This document shows positions 1 through 9,054 of a stretch of 64,000 nucleotides of DNA, in pieces. The position numbers and the translations under genes are program-made. Within the stretch, counting starts at the first letter, position 1, and every line of letters begins with the position of its first letter. The notes below the pieces were generated by a model that worked only from the letters and a program-made list of their open reading frames with translations, did not search any database and was not told where the DNA came from. This DNA is from Streptomyces canus (GTDB lineage: Bacteria; Actinomycetota; Actinomycetes; Streptomycetales; Streptomycetaceae): contig NZ_JAUSYQ010000002.1 of NCBI RefSeq assembly GCF_030816965.1, forward strand, positions 9,476,001-9,540,000, given 5' to 3'.

Positions 1-912
1 CGTCGGCGGCAGGTCCAGGACGAGCGGCCGCACCTTGGTCCGCAGGAAGTGGTCGGGGCAGGAGGTTCCGAGCGCGGCGAGCCGGGGGTGCTCGGCACGG
101 GCCAGGAACTCCAGAACGGCCTCGGAGTCGTTGAAGTGCCCGACCTGCGGCTTGTCCTGGGAGGCGACGGCGCGGACGTACGGCGCGAGGGCGGCCGCCC
201 GCTCCCGCCGGTCGGCCTCGCCAAGGGCGCCGTAGCCCTCGATGACGGGCCCGAAGGGTTCGGCCTTGCCGCGCTCCTCCAGGAACTTCTCGGCGGTCCG
301 GATGATGTGCAGCGAGTTCCGCTCGCACTCCTCGGCGGTGTCACCCCAGGCGGTGATCCCGTGCCCGCCGAGGACGACACCGATCGCCTGCGGGTTGGCG
401 GCCTTGATGGCGGCGATGTCCAGCCCCAGCTGGAACCCTGGGCGCCGCCACGGCACCCACGCGACGGTGTCGCCGAAACACTCGGCGGTCAGCTTCTCCC
501 CGTCGGCGGCACAGGCCAGCGCGATACCGGAGTCCGGGTGCAGATGATCGACATGGGCGGCCTCGACCAGCCCGTGCATGGCGGTGTCGATGGACGGAGC
601 CGCGCCGCCCTTGCCGTGCAGGCAGTAGTCGAACGCGGCGACCATCTCGTCCTCGCGCTCGACACCCGGGTACACGTCGACGAGCGCCCGCATCCGATCG
701 AGCCGCAGCACGGCGAGCCCACCTTCGGTGAGCGTCCCGAGGTCACCCCCGGACCCCTTGACCCACATCAGCTCCACATCACCCCCGGTGACGGGGTCGG
801 TGTCGGTGCCCTTGGCGGACGCGTTGCCGCCGGCGTAGTTGGTGTTGCGGGCGTCGGAGCCGAGCCGGTGGGACCGAGCGAGGAGAGCGGCGGCTTCGGG
901 ATGGATTGCCAT
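1..912 (-). CDS. rhaD: Bifunctional rhamnulose-1-phosphate aldolase/lactaldehyde dehydrogenase, N-terminal 304 residues (3' end off window)
   Basis: The leftward frame opens with ATG at 910-912 and stays open to the window edge, so only the N-terminal class II aldolase half is visible. A possible metal-binding HLH lies at residues 123-125, with a later GGHGITAWG segment typical of the family. Full-length family members are about 680 residues and carry a C-terminal short-chain dehydrogenase that oxidises L-lactaldehyde; that half would lie left of base 1. The aldolase splits L-rhamnulose-1-phosphate into DHAP and lactaldehyde in the cytoplasm. It lies downstream of rhaI on the same strand, probably in one transcript. 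A separate single-domain aldolase cannot be excluded from this fragment, but the sequence looks like the actinobacterial fusion type. Confidence 0.88.
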   Translation of the reverse strand, partial: MAIHPEAAALLARSHRLGSDARNTNYAGGNASAKGTDTDPVTGGDVELMWVKGSGGDLGTLTEGGLAVLRLDRMRALVDVYPGVEREDEMVAAFDYCLHGKGGAAPSIDTAMHGLVEAAHVDHLHPDSGIALACAADGEKLTAECFGDTVAWVPWRRPGFQLGLDIAAIKAANPQAIGVVLGGHGITAWGDTAEECERNSLHIIRTAEKFLEERGKAEPFGPVIEGYGALGEADRRERAAALAPYVRAVASQDKPQVGHFNDSEAVLEFLARAEHPRLAALGTSCPDHFLRTKVRPLVLDLPPT

Positions 913-956
913 GAACTTCCAGTCCTTACTGAAAAGAGGGTGAGATTACTTCCCTA

Positions 957-1027
957 GGGGTGCGGGGCTGCATCAATGTGCGGCTCCGCCGCGTGGGCGC
1001 GACCGGCCACGAACCGGCCCGCACCCC
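957..1027. repeat. Intergenic inverted repeat between rhaI and rhaD
   Basis: GGGGTGCGGG at 957-966 is the exact reverse complement of CCCGCACCCC at 1018-1027. The 51-base loop contains a TGCGGCTCCGCCGCGTGGG-like stretch of a kind I recall as frequent between Streptomyces genes. Seen on the minus strand it lies between the rhaI stop and the rhaD start, so it may attenuate read-through or stabilise the upstream message. No T-rich tail follows. Confidence 0.5.
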
Positions 1028-1052
1028 GCAACGAATGGAACCCGGCAGACGC

Positions 1053-2213
1053 TTACGCCCCCCACCCGGCCTGCTCCCCGCCAACCCGCTCGGCCACGAT
1101 CTTCTCGGCCCACCCGGACCGCTTGTACGCGGCAATCGGATTGGCGTCCAACCCCATCTCTTCCCGCACCTCGGCAAGCAGCGGCCGCACGTCGGTGTTG
1201 TACGCGTCCATCAGCACCGCGTTCGCCTCCAGCACGTCACCCTCGCGCTGAGCCACGGCAAGAGCGTCCCGGTCGACCAGGAGCGCCTTGGCGGTCGCTT
1301 CCTGGACGTTCATGACGGACCGGATGATCGCCGGAATCTTCGCCTCGATGTTGTGGCACTGGTCGAGCATGAAGGCGACGTCGGACGTGTACCCGCCGCC
1401 ACGGATGACCTCGTACATGATCCGGAACAGCTGGAACGGATCGGCCGCCCCCACCATGAGGTCGTCGTCGGCGTAGAACCGCGAGTTGAAGTCGAACCCG
1501 CCGAGCTTCCCCTCCCGCAGCAGCGTGGCGACGATGAACTCGATGTTGGTGCCAGGCGCGTGGTGCCCGGTGTCGACGACGACCTGCGCCTTGGGGCCGA
1601 GCTTCAGACAGTGCGCGTACGCCGTCCCCCAGTCCGGCACGTCCGTCGAGTAGAAGGCCGGCTCGAAGAACTTGTACTCGAGCAGCATCCGCTGCCCGTC
1701 CCCCAGACGGTCGTACACCTCGGACAGGCCTTCGGACAGCCGGTCCTGCCGGGCCCGCAGATCATCCTGACCGGGATAGTTCGTGCCGTCGGCGAACCAC
1801 AGCTTCAGGTCCTGGGACCCGGTCGCGTCCATGATGTCGACGCACTCCAGCAGATGATCGAGAGCCTTCCGTCGCACGGAGGCGTCGGGATGGCAGATGC
1901 TGCCCAGCTTGTAGTCGTCGTCCTGGAACGTGTTGGAGTTGATGGCGCCCAGCTTCACGCCCCGCTCCTCGGCGAACTTCGCCAGCGCGGCGTAGTCCTC
2001 GACCTTGTCCCAGGGGATGTGCAGGGCCACGGTCGGGGCCACCCCGGTGAACGCGTGCACCTGCGCCGCGTCCTCCAGCTTCTCCTGCGGAGTACGCGGT
2101 ACCCCCTGCTGGGCGAAGACCTTGAAGCGGGTTCCGGAGTTCCCGTACGCCCACGACGGCGTCTCGACTGCCTGGGTCTTGAGAGCGGCCTTCACCGCGG
2201 CGAGCTCGGTCAC
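1053..2213 (-). CDS. rhaI: L-rhamnose isomerase (Pseudomonas stutzeri-type, RhaI)
   Basis: The 386-residue protein converts L-rhamnose to L-rhamnulose, the first committed cytoplasmic step. It belongs to the xylose-isomerase-like TIM-barrel RhaI group rather than the Escherichia coli RhaA group. Family-like segments include [11 protein letters not shown] (metal and substrate ligands), [16 protein letters not shown] and [14 protein letters not shown], whose acidic residues and histidines would bind the divalent metals. Length matches full-length relatives. It starts with ATG and reads away from the importer genes across a shared regulatory region. rhaD follows 140 bases later on the same strand. 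No kinase gene is visible, so a rhamnulokinase must lie outside the window, probably to the left. Confidence 0.93.
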   Translation of the reverse strand: MTELAAVKAALKTQAVETPSWAYGNSGTRFKVFAQQGVPRTPQEKLEDAAQVHAFTGVAPTVALHIPWDKVEDYAALAKFAEERGVKLGAINSNTFQDDDYKLGSICHPDASVRRKALDHLLECVDIMDATGSQDLKLWFADGTNYPGQDDLRARQDRLSEGLSEVYDRLGDGQRMLLEYKFFEPAFYSTDVPDWGTAYAHCLKLGPKAQVVVDTGHHAPGTNIEFIVATLLREGKLGGFDFNSRFYADDDLMVGAADPFQLFRIMYEVIRGGGYTSDVAFMLDQCHNIEAKIPAIIRSVMNVQEATAKALLVDRDALAVAQREGDVLEANAVLMDAYNTDVRPLLAEVREEMGLDANPIAAYKRSGWAEKIVAERVGGEQAGWGA

Positions 2214-2264
2214 TTGAGGGCTCCTGTGACGTCGGGTCCGAAGGGCTTGCGAACAGCTTCACTG

Positions 2265-2276
2265 TGAAACGATTCA
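2265..2276. promoter_or_regulatory. LacI-type operator candidate O1, next to rhaI
   Basis: TGAAACGATTCA is a 12-bp near-palindrome with a single mismatched pair, resembling the TGAAACG-centred operators of LacI-family regulators. It lies 52 bases upstream of the rhaI start. Confidence 0.6.
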
Positions 2277-2361
2277 AGACGCGAAAGTATGGTGACCTCG
2301 AAGGGGTGTCAACCCCTGCGACCAAGGCTGTTGCCTGTGACCCTGCCGTGACCTGAGTCCA

Positions 2362-2376
2362 TCGAAACATTTTCGA
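2362..2376. promoter_or_regulatory. LacI-type operator candidate O2, centre of the rha intergenic region
   Basis: TCGAAACATTTTCGA has two perfect 6-bp arms (TCGAAA and TTTCGA) around a CAT centre. It contains the same GAAAC core as the flanking candidates. Confidence 0.5.
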
Positions 2377-2430
2377 CACGAACCCATTGACGTGACATGC
2401 GCTCCATGCCTAACGTCCCGGCAACCAAGT

Positions 2431-2442
2431 TGAAACCTTTCA
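2431..2442. promoter_or_regulatory. LacI-type operator candidate O3, next to the rha importer operon
   Basis: TGAAACCTTTCA is a 12-bp near-palindrome with one mismatched pair and closely matches O1. It lies 46 bases upstream of the importer ATPase start, so a repressor bound here could block the rightward promoter. Confidence 0.6.
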
Positions 2443-2487
2443 CGACGCCGAGAGGGTCGTCCCGCCGGCGTCGTCGAGGAGCCCCCA

Positions 2488-4005
2488 ATGACCCACCCGT
2501 CCACCACGGGTCCGGCCCCGGTTCTCGCGCTCAGGGACATTTCGAAGTCCTTCGGCGCGGTTCGCGCCCTGCGGGACGTCTCCCTGGAGCTGTTTCCCGG
2601 GGAGGTACACGCCCTCGCCGGCGAGAACGGCGCGGGCAAGTCGACCCTCATCAAGACCCTCGCGGGAGTGCACCGGCCGGACACCGGCCAGGTCGTGCTC
2701 GACGGCGAGCCGGTCGTCTTCCACGGTCCCGGTGACGCCCGCGACGCCGGGATCGCCGTGATCTACCAGGAGCCCACGCTCTTCCCCGACCTGTCGATCG
2801 CCGAGAACATCTTCATGGGCCGCCAGCCCCGGCGCGCCCTCGGCCGGATCGACCACAAGGCCACGCACGCCGCGACCCTGGCGCTGATGCAGCGTCTCGG
2901 GGTCGAGCTCGACCCCGACCGCCCGGCGCGCGGCCTGTCCATCGCCGACCAGCAGATCGTCGAGATCGCCAAGGCGCTGTCCTTCGAGGCCCGGGTCCTG
3001 ATCATGGACGAGCCGACCGCCGCCCTCACCGGCAGCGAGGTGGCCCGCCTCTTCGGCGTCGTCAAGACGCTGCGCGAGCAGGGCGCCGCCGTCCTGTTCA
3101 TCTCGCACCGCCTGGAGGAGATCTTCCAGATCTGCCGGCGGGTCACCACCCTGCGCGACGGCGCCTGGATCGCCAGCGAGCCGATCGAGGGCATGACCGA
3201 GGACGACCTCGTCCGCCGCATGGTCGGCCGCGACCTCGACGAGCTGTACCCCAAGCAGGACGTGCGGGCCGGCGAGGTCGCGCTCACGGTGAGCCGGCTG
3301 ACCCGGGAGGGTGTCTTCACCGACGTCTCCTTCGAGGTCAGGCAGGGCGAGATCGTCGGCCTCGCGGGACTCGTCGGAGCGGGCCGTACCGAAGTCGCCC
3401 GAGCCGTGTTCGGCATCGACCGCTGGGACGCCGGCGAGGTCTCCGTGGACGGCAAGGCCCTGGTCAACGGCGCCCCCTCCACCGCGATGGCCGCAGGGCT
3501 CGCCCTGGTCCCCGAGGACCGGCGCGCCCAGGGCCTCGTGATGGACATGTCCATCGAGCGCAACATCGGCCTCACCGGCCTGCGCACGACCGTCAAGGCC
3601 GGCCTCATGGACCGCGGCGCCGAACGCAGTCGTTCACTCGACTGGGCGGTCAAGCTCCAGGTGAAGTACGCCAGAATCGCCGACACCGTCAACACCCTGT
3701 CGGGCGGCAACCAGCAGAAGGTCGTCCTCGCCAAGTGGCTGGCCACCGGCCCCAAGGTGCTCATCGTCGACGAGCCGACCCGCGGCATCGACGTCGGCAC
3801 CAAGGCCGAGGTCCACCGGCTGCTCAGCGAGCTGGCCGCCGACGGGGTGGCCATCCTGATGATCTCCTCCGACCTGCCCGAGATCCTCGGCATGGCCGAC
3901 CGCGTGCTCGTGATGCACGAGGGCCGCCTCACCGCCGAGATCCCGCGCTCCGACGCCACCGAGGAAACCGTGATGGCCGCAGCCACCGGGAGGGCCGCCG
4001 CATGA
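2488..4005 (+). CDS. rhaT: Rhamnose ABC importer, ATP-binding protein (CUT2 family, two ABC domains)
   Basis: This 505-residue protein has the duplicated nucleotide-binding architecture of CUT2 monosaccharide importers. The first domain has Walker [10 protein letters not shown] near residue 45 and Walker [11 protein letters not shown] near 172. The second has a degenerate Walker A (GLVGAGRTE, lacking the lysine), a clean signature LSGGNQQK near 405 and [11 protein letters not shown] near 427. The degenerate second site is usual for this family. GAGGAG lies just upstream of the ATG. The stop overlaps the next start as ATGA. Substrate assignment to rhamnose rests on the neighbours, not on the ATPase itself. 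Confidence 0.92.
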   Translation: MTHPSTTGPAPVLALRDISKSFGAVRALRDVSLELFPGEVHALAGENGAGKSTLIKTLAGVHRPDTGQVVLDGEPVVFHGPGDARDAGIAVIYQEPTLFPDLSIAENIFMGRQPRRALGRIDHKATHAATLALMQRLGVELDPDRPARGLSIADQQIVEIAKALSFEARVLIMDEPTAALTGSEVARLFGVVKTLREQGAAVLFISHRLEEIFQICRRVTTLRDGAWIASEPIEGMTEDDLVRRMVGRDLDELYPKQDVRAGEVALTVSRLTREGVFTDVSFEVRQGEIVGLAGLVGAGRTEVARAVFGIDRWDAGEVSVDGKALVNGAPSTAMAAGLALVPEDRRAQGLVMDMSIERNIGLTGLRTTVKAGLMDRGAERSRSLDWAVKLQVKYARIADTVNTLSGGNQQKVVLAKWLATGPKVLIVDEPTRGIDVGTKAEVHRLLSELAADGVAILMISSDLPEILGMADRVLVMHEGRLTAEIPRSDATEETVMAAATGRAAA

Positions 4006-5042
4006 CGGTCACCACCCCCCAGCAGGCCCCTCCCGCCGAGGTGCCGAAAGCCGGTGCCACCCGGCTCGTCGACCGCGTCTTCAAGATGCGCGAGCTCGCC
4101 ATCCTGGCCGTGTTCCTGGTGATGATCGTCGTCACCCAGATCGGGAACAGCGACTTCCTCACCGAGCAGGGCATCAAGGACCTGCTGCTGAACGCCACCA
4201 TCCTGGTCCTGGTCGCCACCGGACAGTCCCTGGTGGTCATCACGAGGAACGTCGACCTCTCGGTCGGCTCCATCCTCGGGATCAGCGCCTTCGCCGCCGG
4301 TACCTACCTCCAGGGCGGCGGGAACCCCGTCGTGGCGATCGGGCTCGCGGTCCTGTTCGGCGTCGGCTTCGGCCTGCTCAACGGCCTTCTCGTCAGCCTC
4401 GGCCAGGTGCCCGCGCTCGTGGTCACCCTCGGCACGCTCTACATCATCCGGGGCATCGACTCCATCTGGGTCGGCTCCCGCCAGATCACGGCGGCCGACC
4501 TTCCGGACAGCTTCGTGAACTTCGGCTCCGGCGGCATCTCCGCGGTGCCCTACCTGGCCCTGATCGCGCTGGCCGTGCTCATCGCCACCGCCTACTACCT
4601 CAAGCACTTCGGCAGCGGACGCGAGCTGTACGCACTCGGCTCCAACCCCGAGGCCGCGCGGCTCGCCGGCATCCCGGTGCGCAAGCGGATCCTGGCCGCG
4701 TACACCTTCTGCGGCGGCCTCGCCGGTCTCGCCGGCGCGATGTACCTGGCCCGGTTCGGCAACGTCGACTCGGGCACCGGCAACGGCTACGAACTGACCG
4801 TCGTCAGCGCGGTCGTGGTCGGCGGTGTCGTCTTCACCGGTGGCTCCGGCAGCGTCTACGGCGCGGCTCTCGGCGCCCTGCTGCTGACCTCCATCAACAG
4901 TGTGCTGCCCGCCCTCGGCGTCAGCTCGGTCTGGGTGCTCGCCATCAACGGCATCCTGCTCATCCTCGCCATCGCGGTCGACCGGATCGTCGCGCTGCGC
5001 GTGGCCTTGGCCCTGAAGAAGAGGAACGCCCGCCATGCCTGA
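4002..5042 (+). CDS. rhaP: Rhamnose ABC importer permease 1
   Basis: A 346-residue polytopic membrane protein of the BPD_transp_2 (RbsC/AraH-like) family. It has about eight to ten hydrophobic segments after a 30-residue cytoplasmic N-terminus, and family landmarks [14 protein letters not shown] and [14 protein letters not shown]. The ATG at 4002 overlaps the ATPase stop by four bases, so translation is coupled. The frame is open further upstream inside the ATPase gene, but the overlapping ATG is the only sensible start. It pairs with the following gene as a heterodimeric channel. Confidence 0.9.
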   Translation: MTVTTPQQAPPAEVPKAGATRLVDRVFKMRELAILAVFLVMIVVTQIGNSDFLTEQGIKDLLLNATILVLVATGQSLVVITRNVDLSVGSILGISAFAAGTYLQGGGNPVVAIGLAVLFGVGFGLLNGLLVSLGQVPALVVTLGTLYIIRGIDSIWVGSRQITAADLPDSFVNFGSGGISAVPYLALIALAVLIATAYYLKHFGSGRELYALGSNPEAARLAGIPVRKRILAAYTFCGGLAGLAGAMYLARFGNVDSGTGNGYELTVVSAVVVGGVVFTGGSGSVYGAALGALLLTSINSVLPALGVSSVWVLAINGILLILAIAVDRIVALRVALALKKRNARHA

Positions 5043-6045
5043 GTCCCTCAGCCGCGCGATCCGCTGGGACACGGTCGTCGGCGCCCTCCTGATCGTGGTC
5101 CTGTTGCTGTCCTTCGGAACGGTCGACGGGTTCGGCAACGCCCTCAACCTGTCGTTCCTGATCGGCAACACCCTGCCCATCGCGCTGATCGCCCTGCCGA
5201 TGACCATGCTCGTGGTCTCCGGCGAGATCGACCTCTCGGTCGCCTCCACCGCGGGTCTGTCCGGCGCGGTGATGGGCGCCCTGTGGAACCAGGGCCTGAC
5301 GATCGAGGTGATCATCCCGATCTGCCTGGTCCTCGGTGTGGTGTGCGGGCTGGTCAACGGCCTGCTCGTGACGCGGCTGGGCCTGCCCTCCCTCGCGGTC
5401 ACCATCGGCACCCTCGCCGCCTACCGGGGCATCGCGCAGATCGTGCTCGGCTCCGACGCGGTGACCGACTTCCCGACGCAGTACCTGGACTTCGCGGCGG
5501 GTCGCATCGGGGACACGTTCATCCCGCAGGCCTTCCTGCCCTTCGTCGTCCTGCTCGCGATCGCCGTGGTCGTCCTGCACGCCACGCCGTTCGGGCGGTC
5601 GGTGTTCGCGACCGGTGCGAGCGAGGAGGCGGCGCGTTTCGCGGGCATCCGGGTCAAGCGCCAGAAGCTGATCCTGTTCACGGTGACCGGCCTGATGGCC
5701 TCGCTCACCGGCATCTTCTGGGCGCTGCACTACGCCAGCGCCCGCTACGACAACGCGACCGGCCTCGAACTCTCCGTGGTCGCCGCGGTGCTGCTCGGCG
5801 GTATCGACTTCGACGGAGGCAAGGGCACGCTCGGCGGTGCGATCGCGGGAGTCTTCCTGCTCGGCGCACTGCAGAACGTGATGAGCCTCCAGGACGTCTC
5901 CGCCCAGTCCCAGATCGTCGTCACCGGCGTTCTGCTCGTCCTCTCCGTGCTCGGCCCGCGGGTCGCACGGCAGATCTCGGTTGCGAGGGCCGGCCGCCGA
6001 GCCGCCTCGACACCGGCGTCCAAGGCGCCCACACCGGCCGCATAG
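5035..6045 (+). CDS. rhaQ: Rhamnose ABC importer permease 2
   Basis: A 336-residue second BPD_transp_2 permease, clearly paralogous to the preceding gene. It shares SGEIDLSVASTAGLSGAVM and GASEEAARFAGIRV at the equivalent places, and the membrane span is interrupted by the same cytoplasmic coupling loop. The C-terminus is a basic, alanine-proline-rich tail. Its ATG overlaps the previous stop by eight bases. Two different permeases with one double ATPase and one binding protein is the standard arrangement described for rhamnose importers (RhaSTPQ) in rhizobia. Confidence 0.9.
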   Translation: MPESLSRAIRWDTVVGALLIVVLLLSFGTVDGFGNALNLSFLIGNTLPIALIALPMTMLVVSGEIDLSVASTAGLSGAVMGALWNQGLTIEVIIPICLVLGVVCGLVNGLLVTRLGLPSLAVTIGTLAAYRGIAQIVLGSDAVTDFPTQYLDFAAGRIGDTFIPQAFLPFVVLLAIAVVVLHATPFGRSVFATGASEEAARFAGIRVKRQKLILFTVTGLMASLTGIFWALHYASARYDNATGLELSVVAAVLLGGIDFDGGKGTLGGAIAGVFLLGALQNVMSLQDVSAQSQIVVTGVLLVLSVLGPRVARQISVARAGRRAASTPASKAPTPAA

Positions 6046-6100
6046 GTCCGGGCGCTCAAGGAAACCTCGTATCCGCTCACCCTCGTAAGGAAGATCCGTC

Positions 6101-7180
6101 ATGCGTAAGTCATCCCTCCGCCGTTCCTGCGCGGCCCTCGCCGCCGGCACCTCCCTCGCCCTCGCGCTCACCGCGTGCGGCGGCACCACCAAGAAGGACG
6201 TGCAGGACGAGGGCGCCTCGGCGGCCTCCACCGCCAAGGCGGACCCGAACGCGGCCACCAAGAAGGGCCTGACCGTCGGCTTCCTGCCCAAGCAGGTCAA
6301 CAACCCCTACTTCACCTCCGCCGACAAGGGCGGCGAGGCGGCCCTGACGGAGCTGGGCTCGAAGTACAAGGAGGTCGGTCCGTCCAGCGCCACCGACACC
6401 GCCGGGCAGGTCTCCTACGTCAACACGCTCACCCAGCAGCAGGTGAACGCGATGGCCGTCTCCGCGCAGGACCCGGGCGCCCTGTGCACCGCCCTCAAGC
6501 AGGCCATGTCGAACGACATCAAGGTCGTCACCTACGACTCCGACACCAAGCCGGAGTGCCGCAACGCCTTCGTGTCGCAGGCCTCCGCCGAGGACCTGGG
6601 CCGCACCGAGGTGCAGCTGCTCGCCGAGCAGATCGGCTACAAGGGCGAGATCGCGATCCTGTCCGCCGCGCAGACGGCGACGAACCAGAACACCTGGATC
6701 GACTTCATGAAGGACGAGCTCAAGGACCCGAAGTACAAGAACATCAAGCTCGTCAAGGTCGCCTACGGCAATGACGACGCCCAGCAGTCCTTCCAGCAGA
6801 CCCAGGGCCTGCTCCAGGAGTACCCGAACCTGAAGGGGATCATCTCCCCGACCACCGTCGGCATCAAGGCCGCCGCCCAGTACCTCTCCGGCTCCAAGTA
6901 CAAGGGCAAGGTCAAGCTGACCGGCCTCGGCACCCCCAACGACATGCGCAAGTACGTCAAGAACGGCACCGTCGAGGGCTTCGAGCTGTGGGACCCGTCG
7001 AAGCTCGGCGCGCTCGCCGCCCAGACCGCCGTCGCCCTGGTCTCCGGCCAGATCACCGGCAAGGAGGGCGAGACCTTCAAGGCCGGCGGCACCACGTACA
7101 CCATCGGCAAGGACGGCGTGATCAACCTCGGCAAGCCGACCGTGTTCACCGCCAAGAACATCGACCAGTTCAACTTCTAG
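6101..7180 (+). CDS. rhaS: Rhamnose-binding lipoprotein of the ABC importer
   Basis: A 359-residue extracellular substrate-binding protein (Peripla_BP_4 / RbsB fold). A basic N-terminus and hydrophobic stretch end in the lipobox LTAC with the lipidated cysteine at residue 26, so it is anchored to the outer face of the membrane. After a short linker the mature domain starts with LTVGFLPKQVNNPYF, the typical first strand and sugar-contact loop. It follows the second permease after 55 bases with AAGGAAG as ribosome binding site and completes the importer operon. The high-lysine composition is usual for such lipoproteins. Confidence 0.91.
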   Translation: MRKSSLRRSCAALAAGTSLALALTACGGTTKKDVQDEGASAASTAKADPNAATKKGLTVGFLPKQVNNPYFTSADKGGEAALTELGSKYKEVGPSSATDTAGQVSYVNTLTQQQVNAMAVSAQDPGALCTALKQAMSNDIKVVTYDSDTKPECRNAFVSQASAEDLGRTEVQLLAEQIGYKGEIAILSAAQTATNQNTWIDFMKDELKDPKYKNIKLVKVAYGNDDAQQSFQQTQGLLQEYPNLKGIISPTTVGIKAAAQYLSGSKYKGKVKLTGLGTPNDMRKYVKNGTVEGFELWDPSKLGALAAQTAVALVSGQITGKEGETFKAGGTTYTIGKDGVINLGKPTVFTAKNIDQFNF

Positions 7181-7197
7181 TTCCGGAGCGGTACTTC

Positions 7198-7518
7198 ATG
7201 CAGCGCGTCTGTTTCCTCCTCAAGGTCCGTCAGGACAAGCTCGCCGAGTACCGCGAACGACACGCCGCCGTGTGGCCGGAGATGCTCGACGCACTCTCGG
7301 CCACCGGCTGGCACAACTACTCGCTCTTCCTGCGCGACGACGGCCTGCTCGTCGGCTATCTGGAGACCGAGGACTTCGAGGCCGCCAAGGCCGGTATGGA
7401 AGCCACCGAGGTCAACGCCCGCTGGCAGGCCGAGATGGGCGAGTTCTTCGAGTCCCTCGACGGAGCCCGCCCGGACGAGGCGATGAAACCGCTCACCGAG
7501 GTGTTCCACCTCGCCTGA
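7198..7518 (+). CDS. rhaM: L-rhamnose mutarotase
   Basis: A 106-residue protein of the RhaM/RhaU family (DUF718). It interconverts the alpha and beta anomers of L-rhamnose, supplying the form used by the isomerase. Tyrosine 18 and histidine 22 in the segment YRERHAAVWPEM match the catalytic pair known from the E. coli enzyme. Length is typical. The start ATG is 17 bases after the rhaS stop, within the same operon. An upstream in-frame extension inside rhaS exists but would add over 60 unrelated residues and is rejected. Confidence 0.93.
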   Translation: MQRVCFLLKVRQDKLAEYRERHAAVWPEMLDALSATGWHNYSLFLRDDGLLVGYLETEDFEAAKAGMEATEVNARWQAEMGEFFESLDGARPDEAMKPLTEVFHLA

Positions 7519-7549
7519 CCCTCCCCATCAGGACCGCAGGAGCCGCACC

Positions 7550-8974
7550 ATGAAAAGACGCACACTGCTCGCAGGTGCCATCGTGTCCGCCATGTCCACC
7601 ACCGCGCTCACCGGCGGCACCGCCCGCGCCGCCGACCCCGGCCCCTCCGTCACCCGGACCGGCACCACCACGCTCGACAGCCAGGCCGTCTTCTTCGTCT
7701 CCTACGACGGCCTCGTCAACAACAACTCGTTCCAGAAGAACGGCCTGCTGACCTACAAGGGCTATCAGTACGCCGTCTGGTACACCGCCGACAAGAACGC
7801 CGTCGTCGGCCGCCGCGTCCTCGGCGGGAGCACCTGGTCCACCGTCCAGGTCGGACACACCCTCAAGACCAGCGACTCCCACAACGTCATCTCCATGGGC
7901 GTCTCCAAGGTGGACGGCCGCCTCCACCTCAACATGGACTCGCACAGCGACGGCTTCACCTACGTCAAGTCGGTCGCCGGCCTCATGGACAACCCGTCAG
8001 GACTGACCTGGACCGCCGCCCGGTTCGGCGCACCCCAGTCCACCCTGGACGGCCTGGCCCTCACGTCGCAGTTCACCTACCCGCAGTTCGTCTCCACCCC
8101 CGACGGCAAGCTCCAGCTCAGCTACCGGGCCGGGATATCCGGCAACGGCCGCAACGCCCTTGCGGAGTACGACGGTTCGACCTGGACCGACCTCGGCGAG
8201 TGGTCCGCCTCCACCGGCACCTACACCAGCGAGCACGGCTCCTCGACGGCCCGCAACATGTACCTGCACGGCATCGACTACGACACGAACGGCCGGCTGC
8301 ACTCCTTCTTCACCTGGCGCGAGCAGAACGGCGCCGTGATGTGCAACAGCGGCGGCATCACCAACCACGACACCGGCTACGTCTACTCCGACGACCGCGG
8401 CCGCACCTGGCGCAACAACGCCGGCACCGTCGTCGGCACCACCGGCGGCTCCGACAAGGTCGCTGTCACCGACAGCGGCCTGGTCATCGACGCGCTGAAC
8501 CCGGACCACTCCCTGATGAACCAGGAGAGCCAGTTCACGGACTCCTCGGGCCTGCCGCACGCGATCATCTCGTACGTCCCCGGCCGCTTCGGTCAGTGCA
8601 CCACGAACTACGTCTCCGACCGCACCGCCAACGGCCGCGCATTCCACGTCCGCAAGAACTCCTCGGGCACCTGGCAGAAGACCGAGATACCGGTCGTGCT
8701 CGGCTCCAGCCAGCGCACCAAACTGATCCTGGACAAGTACGACAACGCCTACGCGATCTTCCCGTTCGGCAGGATCGCCGGCGCCTCCAAGGCGTCCGGG
8801 TACACCGACTGGACGGTCCTGTTCGACGGCAGCGGCCTCAACGCCTTCGGCGAGGTCGTGATCGACGAGATGCGGGTCGCACAGAGCAACGTGCTGTCGT
8901 TCATGTACCAGGAGAAGTCGAGCGGTACGACCCCCTCGGCGCTCCACGTCGTCGACTTCGCACTGCCTGCCTGA
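7550..8974 (+). CDS. Secreted BNR-type beta-propeller protein, candidate rhamnoglycan-active lyase or hydrolase
   Basis: A 474-residue protein with a signal peptide (KRRTLLAG, possibly Tat-type; predicted cut after TARA) and no lipobox, so it should be secreted. The mature part resembles the BNR_4 family of seven-bladed propellers, with Asp-box-like turns such as SDDRGRTWRNN and repeated glycine-tryptophan strands. Several CAZy families with this fold act on rhamnose-uronate linkages (PL24/25 ulvan lyases, PL27/PL42, GH145). No catalytic assignment can be made by eye. It lies 31 bases after the mutarotase gene with AGGAG upstream, inside the rhamnose operon, which suggests release of rhamnose from plant or algal polysaccharide. 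The enzymatic role is inference. Confidence 0.65.
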   Translation: MKRRTLLAGAIVSAMSTTALTGGTARAADPGPSVTRTGTTTLDSQAVFFVSYDGLVNNNSFQKNGLLTYKGYQYAVWYTADKNAVVGRRVLGGSTWSTVQVGHTLKTSDSHNVISMGVSKVDGRLHLNMDSHSDGFTYVKSVAGLMDNPSGLTWTAARFGAPQSTLDGLALTSQFTYPQFVSTPDGKLQLSYRAGISGNGRNALAEYDGSTWTDLGEWSASTGTYTSEHGSSTARNMYLHGIDYDTNGRLHSFFTWREQNGAVMCNSGGITNHDTGYVYSDDRGRTWRNNAGTVVGTTGGSDKVAVTDSGLVIDALNPDHSLMNQESQFTDSSGLPHAIISYVPGRFGQCTTNYVSDRTANGRAFHVRKNSSGTWQKTEIPVVLGSSQRTKLILDKYDNAYAIFPFGRIAGASKASGYTDWTVLFDGSGLNAFGEVVIDEMRVAQSNVLSFMYQEKSSGTTPSALHVVDFALPA

Positions 8975-9054
8975 TCGTGACCGGTGTGGGGGCGGCTCGA
9001 CGATAATGTGAAGGTCGTCCTGTCGCCCCCCGTCTTCCTGGAGGTCCCTGCCCG

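Noticed and set aside
2763..5411. A very long leftward open frame antisense to the rhamnose importer genes
   Set aside because: High-GC bias keeps antisense frames open; the translation is low-complexity and arginine/serine-rich with no family, while the plus strand encodes clear transporter proteins.
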